From VRUE01 sp963770315 (GTDB taxonomy: Bacteria; Actinomycetota; Thermoleophilia; Solirubrobacterales; 70-9), in contig CAVYPC010000002.1 in assembly GCA_963770315.1 (NCBI GenBank), positions 1,984,001-2,048,000 of the forward strand: DNA of 64,000 nucleotides, read 5' to 3'. A program made the translations under genes and the position numbers. The notes under the pieces were generated by a model, which saw only the letters and a program-made list of their open reading frames with translations, ran no database searches and was not told where the DNA came from. Every line of letters begins with the position of its first letter. The stretch's first letter is position 1. Shown piece by piece: positions 48,651-56,899 of the stretch.

Positions 48651-49202
48651 CGCACCGCTGCGCGCCTCACGCTCCTCCTCGAGCCGGCGCCGCAGGCCGA
48701 GGAAGTAGTCGGCACCGCTGATCAGGGTCACGGCGACGGCGAGATAGACGAGAACGTCGACCCAGGGTGGCGCGGGGTTGGCGGCGATCAGCGCGATCAC
48801 GGCGGCGATCTGCAGCACGGTCTTCAGCTTGCCCATCCAGCTGGCGGCGATCACGACGCCGCGCTCGGCAGCGATCGCCCGCAGGCCCGTCACCGCAATC
48901 TCGCGAGCGATGATCACCATCGCCACCCAGGCCTGCAGGCGGTTGAGCGAGACCAGAGAGATCAGCGCCGCGGTTATCAGCAGCTTGTCGGCAAGCGGGT
49001 CCATCAGCTTGCCGAAGGTGGTGACGGCGTCGCGCGAGCGGGCGAAGTAGCCGTCGAGGCCGTCGGTGAGCGCCGCCAGGGCGAAGACCGCGGCGGCCAG
49101 CTCGTCGCCGTTCGGCGTCTCGCCGAGCAGGGCGACGACGACGACCGGCACGGCGAGGATGCGGAGCAGGGTGAGCGCGTTGGGCAGGTTGAGCGGGAAC
49201 AT
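48630..49202 (-). CDS. pgsA: CDP-diacylglycerol-glycerol-3-phosphate 3-phosphatidyltransferase
   Basis: 190-residue membrane enzyme that makes phosphatidylglycerol phosphate. The CDP-alcohol phosphotransferase motif DG-x2-AR-x8-G-x3-D-x3-D is intact (DGLDGYFARSRDAVTTFGKLMDPLADK, about 47-73). Start MFPLNLPNALTLLRILAVPVVV and five helices match PgsA. The C-terminal tail (LRRRLEEEREARSGALTRRSL) overlaps folE2 by 21 bases. It lies 29 bases downstream of the MMPL gene. Confidence 0.93.
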   Translation of the reverse strand: MFPLNLPNALTLLRILAVPVVVVALLGETPNGDELAAAVFALAALTDGLDGYFARSRDAVTTFGKLMDPLADKLLITAALISLVSLNRLQAWVAMVIIAREIAVTGLRAIAAERGVVIAASWMGKLKTVLQIAAVIALIAANPAPPWVDVLVYLAVAVTLISGADYFLGLRRRLEEEREARSGALTRRSL

Positions 49203-49231
49203 TCGGACGAGGGGCTAAAGGCAGCCCCAGG

Positions 49232-51434
49232 TCATCCCTTGGACCCCTCGACAGCAGCGGCGTCGCGCTTGGCGAAGAAGTCCTCGCCCTCGATGCTGAC
49301 GTGGGGGACGACGCGGCCGAGCCAACCCGGCAGCCACCAGGCCCGGCGGCCGAGCAGGACCATCACGGCGGGGACCAGCAGGCAGCGGACCAGGGTCGAG
49401 TCGATCGCGATCGCCACCGCCAGGCCGACCCCGAACTCCTTGACGATCGGGTTGCCGTTGAGGACGAAGCTGGTGAAGACGCAGACCATGATCGCCGCCG
49501 CCGAGGTGATCACCCGCCCGGTGTTGGCCAGACCCTCGATCACGGCTTCTTTCTCGTCTTCGTGCTTGCGGTAGTGCTCGCGCATCTGGGTCAGCAGGAA
49601 GACCTCGTAGTCCATCGAGAGGCCGAAGAGGATCGCGAACATCAGCAGCGGCACGAAGCTGACGATCGGTATCGAGTGGTCGAGGCCGATCAGCGACGAG
49701 CCCCAGCCGAGCTGGAAGACCGCGGTGACGACGCCGTAGGCGGCGGCGACCGAGAGCAGGTTCATCGCCGCCGCCTTGACCGGCACCAGTAACGAGCGGA
49801 AGGCGAGCAAGAGCACGATGAAGCTGAGGCCGACGACGATCGCGATCATCAGCGGCAGCTTGTCGCTGATCTGGGTGGCCAGGTCGATGTAGCCGGCGGT
49901 CTGTCCACCGACATAGGCGACGGCGCCGGTCCCGTGCAGCGCTTCGGGGATCGTCGTGTCGCGCAGCCCTTCGACCAGGCTGACGGTCTCGTCGGCCCAG
50001 GGCGCCGATTTGGAGATCACGGTAAAGACCGCCACGGTCCCCGTCTTGTCGAGGCTCGGATCCGAGACGGCGGCCACATCGCTCGCCGCGCCGACGTGCT
50101 TCTCCAGGGTGGGCAGGACCTTTTTGGCTTCTTGCGCCGTCTTGAACCGGCCCGTGACTAGGAGGGGACCGTTGACGCCCGGTCCGAAGCCCTTGGTCAG
50201 CGAGTCGTAGTTCTGGCGGGCGGTGGTCGACTTGGGCAGGGCGCTGAGGTCGTTCTGGCCGAGCTCGAGCTGGAAGATCGGCAGGGCCAGGACGATGAGG
50301 ACGGCCAGAGCGGCCAGGGCCGAGCGCCAGGGCCGCTGAGCTACGCCGCGCGCCCATTTGCGCCAGCCATGCGGCTCGCGATCGTCGGGGTTTGCGCTCG
50401 TCCCCGGTACCCGCATCGAGTTGATGTGCGGTCCGAGCGCGCCGAGCATCGCGGGCAGCAGGGTCGCCGCGGCGCAGACGGCCACGACGACGGCGATCCC
50501 GGCGGTGAAGCCGAGCGTGCTGACCAGGGGGATGCCGGCGAAGGAGAGCGAGCAGAGCGCGATCACCACGGTGAAGCCAGCGAAGACCACAGCCCCGCCC
50601 GCGGTCGCGGTGGCGCGGGCGATCGACTCACGCAGATCCATCCCATCGGCGAGTTGCAGTTTGTGGCGGGTGACGATGAACAGCGCGTAGTCGATCCCCA
50701 CCCCGAGACCGATCATCGTGGCCAGGGTCGCGGCGACGCTCGGCACTTCGATCGCGTTCTCCAGCAGGCGGATGATCGAGAGCGAGATCGCCAGGCCGAC
50801 GATCGCCGAGCCGATCGGCATCACCATCGCCGTCGCAGTGCCGAAGGCGAAGAGCAGAATGACGATCGCGGCGGCAATCCCGATCGCGTCGCTGACTCCC
50901 GTATCGGGCTTGGAGAGCTGCTGACCCACGTATGCGCCGACGGAGGTCTTCGAGGCCGGCCTTCTCGGCCGGGTCGGCGGCGTTCAGCACCGCCTTGGCC
51001 TGCTCTTCGGTCAGTTCGCCCGGACCGACGCTGAGGATGACCGGCGTGTAGGCAACCGTCTTGTCCTTGCTGAGGAGACCATGTTCGACGCCTTCCTTGC
51101 TCAGCGGGCTGATCGCCGAGTTGACGTCGTGCATCGCGTCCAGGCGCTCGATCGATTCTTCGATCGCCTTCGCGTACTTCGGTTCGGTCAGCGGGCCCGC
51201 CTTCGATTCGAAGGCCAGCGGGTTGCTGCCGTAGGCCTGCTCGGGCAGGTTGTCTTCCATCAGTTCGGTCGCCCTGGTCGAGCCGGTGCCTGGCAGGGTG
51301 AGGTTGTCGTTGGTCTTGTCGCCCGATGCCTGACCGGCGACGACGAGCACGACCGCGACGATCAGCCAGACGGCGATCGTCGGCCAGTGATGACGCGAGC
51401 AGAAGCGCCCAATCGCGTAGAGAGGCCCGGTCAT
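49232..51434 (-). pseudogene. MMPL family (RND-type) transporter with one frameshift
   Basis: Read across a one-base shift near 50942-50950 (GACCTCC run), the gene encodes a 730-residue MMPL transporter from ATG 51434 (MTGPLYAIGRFCSRHHWPTIAVWLIVAVVLVVAG). Part 1 ends KAVLNAADPAEKAGLED. Part 2 resumes SVGAYVGQQLSKPDTGVSDAIGIAAAIVILLFAFGT and includes the two halves of the RND fold with GLGVGIDYALFIVTRHK and LFGLSMDYEVFLLTQMREHYR. Each half carries the DY pair used in proton coupling. As written it gives two fragments; a read error is possible. Substrates of MMPL proteins are often lipids or drugs. Confidence 0.85.
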
Positions 51435-51441
51435 CGGCGGA

Positions 51442-52062
51442 TCATCCCTCACCGCCCGGACTGCCGCCACCCGGTGGCGGCACTTCGCCACCGTCGAACG
51501 CCTCCGGTATCGAGGCGGAGAGGCTCGCGCCCAGCGCCTGCCGCAGGAGGACCAGGTGCTGCGCGTGAGCGGCCCCCAGCGAGGCGTCGAGAGTGCGCGG
51601 CGCGGACTCGTATAGGCGTGCAGCCGCGCCCATATAGGAGGCGAGCGCGGCGCTCTCCAGTTCGTAGGCGATGGCGAGGAAGCCGGCCTGATCCTTCGCC
51701 CCGGTCAGGTCGGGCGCTTCCGGTTCGGCTTCGATCTCGCCCCCCAGCCCGCGGATCGCCTTGGTCAGGGCATCGGCGTACTCCTGCTCCTGGGCGAGCA
51801 GCACTCGCCCGAGGGCGCGCTGCGGAGCGCGCAGCAACGGTCGCCCTGCGGCGTAAGCGTCGGCCATCGCCTGCTCGCGAGCGAGCGCTTCGTTGAGGAA
51901 CTCGGCGTCGGACCCCTTTTCGGGGTCGGTCTCGGCGCCATGGCCTCCTTTGCCACATCCGCCAAGGAGAAGGATCGCCGCGAGCGCAAGAGCCAAAACG
52001 GCGGCGGCGCGGCCGAAGCCGCGCCGCCTGCCATAGCCACCTGCTGACGAATCGAGCCCCAC
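51442..52062 (-). CDS. Ferritin-like lipoprotein
   Basis: 206-residue exported protein. A basic start and a hydrophobic stretch end in LLGGC, a lipobox with its cysteine near residue 36. The mature part is helical with the E...EY-like pattern of ferritin-like domains: EFLNEALAREQAMADAYAAG, GRVLLAQEQEYADALTKAIRGLGG, FLAIAYELESAALASYMGAAARL and AHAQHLVLLRQALG. Metal ligands (Glu, His) are suggestive but were not fully checked. The C-terminus is Gly/Pro-rich. It lies seven bases upstream of the MMPL gene and is probably co-transcribed with it. Confidence 0.8.
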   Translation of the reverse strand: MGLDSSAGGYGRRRGFGRAAAVLALALAAILLLGGCGKGGHGAETDPEKGSDAEFLNEALAREQAMADAYAAGRPLLRAPQRALGRVLLAQEQEYADALTKAIRGLGGEIEAEPEAPDLTGAKDQAGFLAIAYELESAALASYMGAAARLYESAPRTLDASLGAAHAQHLVLLRQALGASLSASIPEAFDGGEVPPPGGGSPGGEG

Positions 52063-52113
52063 GGGCGCTTAGCCTATGGGCTCTGAATTACCGGGAGCGC
52101 CAGGTGACCTCGG

Positions 52114-52848
52114 TTACTTCTTTTTGGCTTTGGCTTTCGCCCTGCCCTTGGCGCTCGCTTTGGTTTTGCCTTTGGCGCTCGCTTTCTTGCCGGCCGCCTT
52201 GGCTTTCCGCTTCGGCAGCTTCCTCGCGGCCGTATCCGGCACCTCGTAGCCGAGCATCGCGACCGAAGCCGAGATCCCCTGCTCCTTGGACTTGGAAAGT
52301 CGTTTGGCGGCTTCCGCGTTGAGCTTCAGCACCTGCTTGAGCGTGTCGTCGAGGATCTTCTGAACGGATACCCAGGCCTGCTCGTCGAGCATCAGGGGGG
52401 TCCAGCTGAGGTGACGGTCCTCGCGCTCGTCGAAGGTCTCTCCCTCCATCGCGGCAACGGCGTCATCGACGACAGCCTGGAACAGATCGGCGCTCATCCC
52501 CACCCGTACCGACTCGGGCAGCTCGTGCCAGTCGCGGTCGGTCAGGTAGGCACGCGAGGTGGCGCGGTAGTAGTGCTCGACCGCTCCGCGACGCGGCTCG
52601 GTTTTGACCAGGGTGATGACCTTGTAGTCCTTGAGCACTTTTACGTGGTAGCTGACCTGGCTCAGCCCTTCGTCGAGCTCCTTTGCCAGTTCGTTCGGGC
52701 TGGCCATCCGTTCGTTGAGGATCGCCAGGATCTCGGCCCGAAGTTCGTGGGCCAGCGATTTGACCAGATCCTGGTTTACGCCTCTTCTGCTTTTCGCCCT
52801 TCCTTTTCCTTTTTTCCGGCTTTTGGTGGTTTTGGTCTTTGCGGGCAA
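52114..52848 (-). CDS. ArsR-type winged-helix regulator with Lys/Ala-rich tail
   Basis: About 244 residues from TTG 52848, chosen because GGAGG lies seven bases ahead; the open frame extends to 53019. The N-terminus is very basic (KTKTTKSRKKGKGRAKSRRG). The winged helix is at about 25-100 (DLVKSLAHELRAEILAILNERMASPNELAKELDEGLSQVSYHVKVLKDYKVITLVKTEPRRGAVEHYYRA), followed by a helical domain. The tail repeats KAK/ASAKGK motifs like a histone H1. The gene at 53913 is a paralogue lacking both basic ends. DNA condensation by the tail is inference. Confidence 0.85.
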   Translation of the reverse strand: MPAKTKTTKSRKKGKGRAKSRRGVNQDLVKSLAHELRAEILAILNERMASPNELAKELDEGLSQVSYHVKVLKDYKVITLVKTEPRRGAVEHYYRATSRAYLTDRDWHELPESVRVGMSADLFQAVVDDAVAAMEGETFDEREDRHLSWTPLMLDEQAWVSVQKILDDTLKQVLKLNAEAAKRLSKSKEQGISASVAMLGYEVPDTAARKLPKRKAKAAGKKASAKGKTKASAKGRAKAKAKKK

Positions 52849-53049
52849 AGCGACTCCTCCGATCGTTGCTGGGTGACTTAACCACTCCATCGTATTGGTC
52901 ACAAAGGCGGTTTTCCAGCCCAAATGCAGACTTTTCGATTCGCCTTGGCGAAATAGTGGAACTTTCTCTAGTAATCGAGGGGTCGGGCGCTTGCGCTCCG
53001 AGGCGCTGGGAGAGTTCAAGGGAAGAAGGTCGAGGAGGGGGTGAAGTAG

Positions 53050-53109
53050 ATGAAGATCGCCGCGTCAGACGCAGTCGTCCCGATGCTCTCGGTCCACAAG
53101 TTCGGCTAA
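53050..53109 (+). CDS. Candidate 19-residue peptide in the gap before udgB
   Basis: The 345-base gap 52849-53193 holds AT-rich promoter-like sequence near the regulator's start and, further on, a short frame preceded by GGAGGGGG. ATG 53050 to TAA 53107-53109 encodes MKIAASDAVVPMLSVHKFG. The ribosome site is strong but spaced 9-11 bases away. Nothing else in the gap looks coding. It could be a leader peptide, or a chance frame. Confidence 0.3.
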   Translation: MKIAASDAVVPMLSVHKFG

Positions 53110-53193
53110 GCGCTCAGGCAGAGCTCCTAGCTTCTCATGCGGGGCCTCGTCCACCTTCACGGCTGGGGCTCCGCATGATTCAGTTCGGGATCG

Positions 53194-53916
53194 ATGGCCA
53201 CCAAGCCAGAGGGCCCAACTCCGGCGAAAACGGACTCGCTGCCGCAACTGACAGCCGAAGTCCATGCTTGCCGCCGCTGTCCGCGCCTGGTCGAGTGGCG
53301 CGAGGCCAGCGCCGCGGCGCCCCCCCGCCGCTTCGAGGGCGAGGAATACTGGGCGCGGCCGGCGGCCGGCTTCGGCGACACGGATGCGCGCCTGGCGATC
53401 GTCGGCCTGGCCCCCGCGGCGCACGGGGCCAACCGCACCGGGCGGATGTTCACCGGCGACCGCGCCGGCGACTGGCTCTACGCGGCCCTGCACCGCGCCG
53501 GCTACGCGAACCGCCCAGAGTCTGTGCGGCGCGATGACGGCCTGCGCCTGCTCGATGCATACGTCACCGCCGTCGTCCGCTGCGCGCCCCCGGCCAACCG
53601 TCCCACCCCGGCCGAGCGCGACAACTGCCTCCCCTACCTCGCCCGCGAGCTCGAACTGCTCACACGCTGCCAGACGATCGTCGCGCTGGGCGGCTTTGCC
53701 TGGGATGGCGCGCTGCGAGCGCTGCGCGAGCTGGGCAGCGAGGCACCACGGCCAAAGCCCCGGTTTGGGCACGGAGCCGAGGCGGATGTCGGTGACTGGA
53801 AGCTGATCGGCTGCTACCACCCCAGCCAGCAGAACACCTTCACCGGCCGCCTCACCGAACCGATGCTCGACTGTATATTCGCTCGCGCCCGGGAGCTGAG
53901 CGGTGGCGACCGCTAG
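53194..53916 (+). CDS. udgB: Type 5 uracil-DNA glycosylase UdgB
   Basis: 240-residue repair enzyme that removes uracil and some deaminated purines from DNA. Motif A is GLAPAAHGANRTGRMFTGDRAGDWL near 68-92 and motif B GCYHPSQQNTFTGRL near 209-223. The N-terminal cysteines (CRRCPRL near 27-33) together with later ones form the 4Fe-4S site of this family (RCAPPANRPTPAERDNC). Length and motifs match M. tuberculosis Rv1259. It is convergent with the second ArsR-like gene, overlapping by four bases. Confidence 0.93.
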   Translation: MATKPEGPTPAKTDSLPQLTAEVHACRRCPRLVEWREASAAAPPRRFEGEEYWARPAAGFGDTDARLAIVGLAPAAHGANRTGRMFTGDRAGDWLYAALHRAGYANRPESVRRDDGLRLLDAYVTAVVRCAPPANRPTPAERDNCLPYLARELELLTRCQTIVALGGFAWDGALRALRELGSEAPRPKPRFGHGAEADVGDWKLIGCYHPSQQNTFTGRLTEPMLDCIFARARELSGGDR

Positions 53917-54530
53917 GGCGCGCCGCGACCACCACGCTCGCTGCCGGCGACCGCCTCGAAGGACGCCATCACGACCGAGACGGGGATCCCCGGCTCAGAC
54001 GACGTCTTGCAGCGCTCGGCGCTGCGCTCCTGGATCGCCTGCATCCGGTCGAGGACTCGCTGTACGGCCCGCATCAGTTCTTTCCATCCCCGCTCGTCGA
54101 CTGTCAGCCAGGTCTGGCTCAAATGCCTGTTGCGAGCATCGAATGAGCCGGACCCCAGCGCGCCGATCAGTTCCTCGATGACCTGCCGGAGCATGTCGGC
54201 GCTGAAGGTCGACCGGATCGAGGCCGGAATCTCCATCCACTCGAAGTCGTCGAAATACAGCACCGGTGCACACGGCTCGTAGAAATGCTCGTCGAAGCCG
54301 CGACGCTGAACGGTACGGGACAGCCTGATCAGCTTCCGCTTCTTGAGTTCCCGGAAGTGGTAGCTGACATCCGAGACGTCGAGGTCGAGCTCGCTGGCGA
54401 TTTCCGTCGGGCTGGCTTCACCCCTTTCGCAGATCGACACCCACACGTGGCCCCGCAGCGGGTGAGTGAACGCTTTGGCGAGCGCCGGGTCGATGACCTG
54501 TTTGAGTTTCTTCCCATGCAAGCTGGCCAT
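53913..54530 (-). CDS. ArsR-type winged-helix regulator
   Basis: 205 residues from ATG 54530, chosen because GGAGGG is five bases ahead. The winged helix is at about 12-90 (DPALAKAFTHPLRGHVWVSICERGEASPTEIASELDLDVSDVSYHFRELKKRKLIRLSRTVQRRGFDEHFYEP). The helical C-terminal domain (EWMEIPASIRSTFSADMLRQVIEELIGALGSGSFDARNRHLSQTWLTVDERGWKELMRAVQRVLDRMQAIQERSAER) is the same as in the protein at 52114, for example HLSWTPLMLDEQAW against HLSQTWLTVDERGW. The two are clear paralogues. It is divergent from the ThiF-like gene. Confidence 0.88.
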   Translation of the reverse strand: MASLHGKKLKQVIDPALAKAFTHPLRGHVWVSICERGEASPTEIASELDLDVSDVSYHFRELKKRKLIRLSRTVQRRGFDEHFYEPCAPVLYFDDFEWMEIPASIRSTFSADMLRQVIEELIGALGSGSFDARNRHLSQTWLTVDERGWKELMRAVQRVLDRMQAIQERSAERCKTSSEPGIPVSVVMASFEAVAGSERGGRGAP

Positions 54531-54613
54531 GACGACCCTCCGTTCCGTTTCTGTGTGGTTTCCGGCGGTCACATCACCCTAATGTCGATGACGGACTCCA
54601 TCGCCCACTGTCT

Positions 54614-54635
54614 TTGCTGAAACTGATTAAAGCAA
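54614..54635. promoter_or_regulatory. Short inverted repeat in the ArsR/ThiF promoter region
   Basis: TTGCT (54614-54618) and AGCAA (54631-54635) are inverted around a 12-base AT-rich spacer, in the 144-base gap between the ArsR-like regulator and the E1-like gene. A further stem GTCCC-aagc-GGGAC follows at about 54643-54656. This could be a regulator site or leader hairpin; it is short. Confidence 0.25.
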
Positions 54636-54674
54636 TAGAGCGGTCCCAAGCGGGACTTCAATGGAGGGGGCACG

Positions 54675-55787
54675 ATGACCAGACCGAGGATCAAGCGGAC
54701 CACCGAGCAGATCGAAACGCCCAACGGGGATCTCTACCTGCTCCGACCCAGCGCCAGGACCGACATCCAGATCGAGAATCCCGGCGCGGAGGGGCGGAGC
54801 CTGCTCGCGGCCCTGGACGGGAGCCTCGAGCGCGGCGAGCTGGAGGAGCGCTTCGGCAAGGAAGCCGTCGGCGACCTCCTCGCCCAGCTGGAGGAGCTGG
54901 GCCTGGTCGAGGACGCGGCCGACGACGACCTGATCCCGGCGGCCACCAGCGAGCGCTTCGATCGCCAGATCCGCTATTTCGCCGACATCACCACCGGGCC
55001 GACGCCGTCGCAGTGCCAGGCGCGGCTCGAGAGCGCCCGCATCGTCGTGCTCGGTGTGGGCGGGCTCGGCGGCTGGTCCGCCCTCTCGCTGGCTTGCTGC
55101 GGGGTCGGCGAGATGCTGCTGGTCGACGGCGACCGGGTCGAGGAGAGCAACCTCAACCGGCAGGTCCTCTACACGGAGGCCGACATCGGCCGGCTCAAGG
55201 TCGAGGCGGCGGCGGAGCGGCTCGGCGCCTTCAACTCGCGGATGCGGCTGGACACGCTCCCCGAGCGGGTCGACGGCGAGGACGCTGTCGCCGATGCGAT
55301 CGATGGCTACGACCTGGTGATCGACGCCGCCGACTGGCCCGCCCACGAAATCGAGCAGTGGTGCAACAGCGCCTGCTTCGCGGCGGAGATCCCCTACATC
55401 ACGATGAGCCACTTTCCGCCGATCGCCCGGGTCGGGCCGCTCTACGTACCTGGCGTCACCGGCTGCTTCGCCTGCCAGGTGGCCGCCTACCGGCGCAGCT
55501 ACCCGATGTTCGACATCGCGATCGAGCAGCGCCGCGCCAAACCCTCGCCGGCGGCGACCCTGGGGCCGGCCTGCGGGCTGATCGGCGGCCAGGTCGGGCT
55601 CGACGTCATGCACCACCTGACCGGGCTGGCCGAGCCCTCGACCCAGGGCGTCGGCCACATCTACGACCTGCGCACGATGGAGGTCGAACGCGAGGCGGTG
55701 GTGCCGGAGCCCGACTGCCCGGTCTGCGGCCACCTGCCGACCGCGACGCCGCGGGGACAGGGAGAGACGAAGGCGGGGCGCAAGTAA
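54675..55787 (+). CDS. E1-like ThiF family adenylyltransferase with N-terminal PqqD/RRE-like domain
   Basis: 370-residue protein. Residues about 14-84 (NGDLYLLRPSARTDIQIENPGAEGRSLLAALDGSLERGELEERFGKEAVGDLLAQLEELGLVED) look like the RiPP-recognition (PqqD-like) domain of azole-forming cyclodehydratase partners. Residues about 95-340 are an E1/ThiF fold: nucleotide loop GVGGLGG at 127-133, DGDRVEESNLNRQ at 151-163, and zinc cysteines CFAC (264-267) and CPVC near the end. Such proteins adenylate a peptide or carrier C-terminus or present a RiPP precursor. No YcaO, precursor or transporter adjoins. GGAGGGGG precedes the ATG. Confidence 0.8.
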   Translation: MTRPRIKRTTEQIETPNGDLYLLRPSARTDIQIENPGAEGRSLLAALDGSLERGELEERFGKEAVGDLLAQLEELGLVEDAADDDLIPAATSERFDRQIRYFADITTGPTPSQCQARLESARIVVLGVGGLGGWSALSLACCGVGEMLLVDGDRVEESNLNRQVLYTEADIGRLKVEAAAERLGAFNSRMRLDTLPERVDGEDAVADAIDGYDLVIDAADWPAHEIEQWCNSACFAAEIPYITMSHFPPIARVGPLYVPGVTGCFACQVAAYRRSYPMFDIAIEQRRAKPSPAATLGPACGLIGGQVGLDVMHHLTGLAEPSTQGVGHIYDLRTMEVEREAVVPEPDCPVCGHLPTATPRGQGETKAGRK

Positions 55788-55970
55788 TTAGGGGCTCGAA
55801 CGAGGCTGAGCCGTCAGCCGCCGCGGCGGCGATCCCGTAGGCCAGGAGGGCCTGGCGCTGTTCCCAGAGCGTTTTATCGAGCTCGTCGCCGGGCCGTTCG
55901 CTCCCTTGACATGGCCCCATCATCGAGACTCCGCGCGACAGAACCGCGATACCTAGAATGAACCCCGAGC

Positions 55971-56043
55971 GCCGGCGTAGCTCAGTTGGTAGAGCACTTC
56001 ATTCGTAATGAAGGGGTCCCCGGTTCAAGTCCGGGCGTCGGCT
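55971..56043 (+). tRNA. tRNA-Thr (CGT)
   Basis: A full cloverleaf is present. The acceptor is GCCGGCG/CGTCGGC (one G-U), the D-arm lies in GCTCAGTTGGTAGAGC, the anticodon arm is CTTCA-TTCGTAA-TGAAG with anticodon CGT, and the T-arm is CCCGG-TTCAAGT-CCGGG. The discriminator is T and CCA is not encoded. Its 3' third is repeated at 56900-56923. Confidence 0.96.
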
Positions 56044-56310
56044 CTGATCCTTAGCCCTCGATGGAGCCTTCTGCCCACCGGCCGACCCTTCCATCAGCGC
56101 GATCGTCTCCTCACGGTCCAACGGCTCGGCATCGAGCAAGTCCTCGTAGCGAAGTGGAGCCGAGTACTGGGTCAGCGCAACGACGGCGTCGACATCGAAC
56201 GGGGCAGCTTCGAGATCGAGAGCGGCGACGCGGACGAGGCGGCGGAGGTCGTGGGTGTGCTCAAAGGTCTCTCCCCGCCTGGCGATCGTCGCCTTGATGC
56301 CTCTGCCAGA
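55999..56310 (-). pseudogene. Truncated HEPN-domain (HepT-like) toxin remnant
   Basis: A leftward frame directly after the nucleotidyltransferase stop encodes GIKATIARRGETFEHTHDLRRLVRVAALDLEAAPFDVDAVVALTQYSAPLRYEDLLDAEPLDREETIALMEGS. That is the C-terminal half of a HEPN domain, with its THDL and ...TQYSAPLRYED segments. The first 40-50 residues, including the start, are missing. The end runs into tRNA-Thr antisense sequence and loses the normal C-terminus. In MntA-HepT systems the HEPN RNase is the toxin. Confidence 0.65.
56022..56046 (+). repeat. att-like repeat, left copy (tRNA-Thr 3' end)
   Basis: The T-arm and acceptor 3' strand of tRNA-Thr (GGTTCAAGTCCGGG to GGCTCTG) match 56900-56923 at 24 of 25 positions, the only change being one missing T. 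A repeat of a tRNA 3' end is the classical footprint of site-specific integration. Confidence 0.75.
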
Positions 56311-56627
56311 TCATTCACCGACGAGGACACGCCCTTCTCTCAGCGCATCATGCACGACGGTGCCTGGTACGCCACCCCATTTCTCGGTCTCGCTGCTGCG
56401 ATAGACGATCAGGTCTACCGGCACACCGAGTTCGCCGAGCGCGTTGCGCAGCCGCACGAACTCGGCGTTGCGGCTCTTGATCCGCGGCTCGATCACGAGG
56501 AAATCCAGATCGCTATCAGGACGAGCCTCCCCCCGGGCGTGGGAGCCGAACAGGATCACCTGGCATCGCTGCCTGCGGCATCGGCCAATCGCTTACCAGC
56601 CTCTTGAATCACCGACTCATCGACCAT
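56311..56627 (-). pseudogene. Minimal nucleotidyltransferase (MntA-like antitoxin), frameshifted
   Basis: Starting at ATG 56627, MVDESVIQEAGKRLADAAGSDA is followed by a frame break near 56558-56564, where one C seems lost. The gene then continues QVILFGSHARGEARPDSDLDFLVIEPRIKSRNAEFVRLRNALGELGVPVDLIVYRSS...VVHDALREGRVLVGE. The GSHARGEARPDSDLDFLV motif holds the catalytic GS and DxD of minimal nucleotidyltransferases, which AMPylate HEPN toxins. The last residues are followed at once by the HEPN remnant. It is divergent from the small HTH gene, with 20 bases between starts. Confidence 0.75.
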
Positions 56628-56647
56628 TGCGCAGACAAGGTAGCGCG

Positions 56648-56878
56648 ATGAACGGAGGGCTTGCGGTTCCTTCACAATTCGCGTCCCGAAACATGTCCCC
56701 AACTTGGCGATTCTCGAGCCCCTCTGACGTCTTCACTTTCGACGAGGTCCAGCAAGCGCTTCCCGACATCAGCGCAGATCACATTCGTTCCGAGCTGCGG
56801 AAGCTTCGTGACGCGGGGGCAGTGGAGTCGCCAGGTCGAGGTCGTAGAGAGTGGCGCAGGCTCAGCACCGCGTTCTGA
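56648..56878 (+). CDS. Small winged-helix-like protein of the mini island
   Basis: 76-residue protein. The C-terminal 55 residues (WRFSSPSDVFTFDEVQQALPDISADHIRSELRKLRDAGAVESPGRGRREWRR) look like a winged helix-turn-helix in which FTFDEVQQALPDISADHIRSELRKL forms the recognition part. It is divergent from the nucleotidyltransferase gene and ends 22 bases before the right att-like repeat. It may regulate the toxin-antitoxin pair, by position only. Confidence 0.6.
   Translation: MNGGLAVPSQFASRNMSPTWRFSSPSDVFTFDEVQQALPDISADHIRSELRKLRDAGAVESPGRGRREWRRLSTAF
56683..56717 (+). repeat. Imperfect dispersed repeat, copy 1
   Basis: A stretch beginning GTCCCGAAACATGTCCCCA (56683) matches 57598-57632 (beginning GTCCCGAGACATGTGCCCA) at about 26 of 35 positions. 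It lies inside the small HTH gene. Both copies contain ACATGT. The pair flanks the right att-like repeat and the VapBC-like genes, which hints at an old mobile element. Confidence 0.4.
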
Positions 56879-56899
56879 CCCTGAATCCAGGCCAGGATC

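Noticed and set aside
55606..55923. Leftward frame opposite the 3' end of the ThiF gene, beginning with DELDKTLWEQRQALLAYGI-like text
   Set aside because: Its first 40 residues look protein-like, but it has no stop before running 180 bases antisense into the ThiF gene and no ribosome site. It is left out as a gene; at best a remnant. The rest of the gap 55788-55970 shows nothing.
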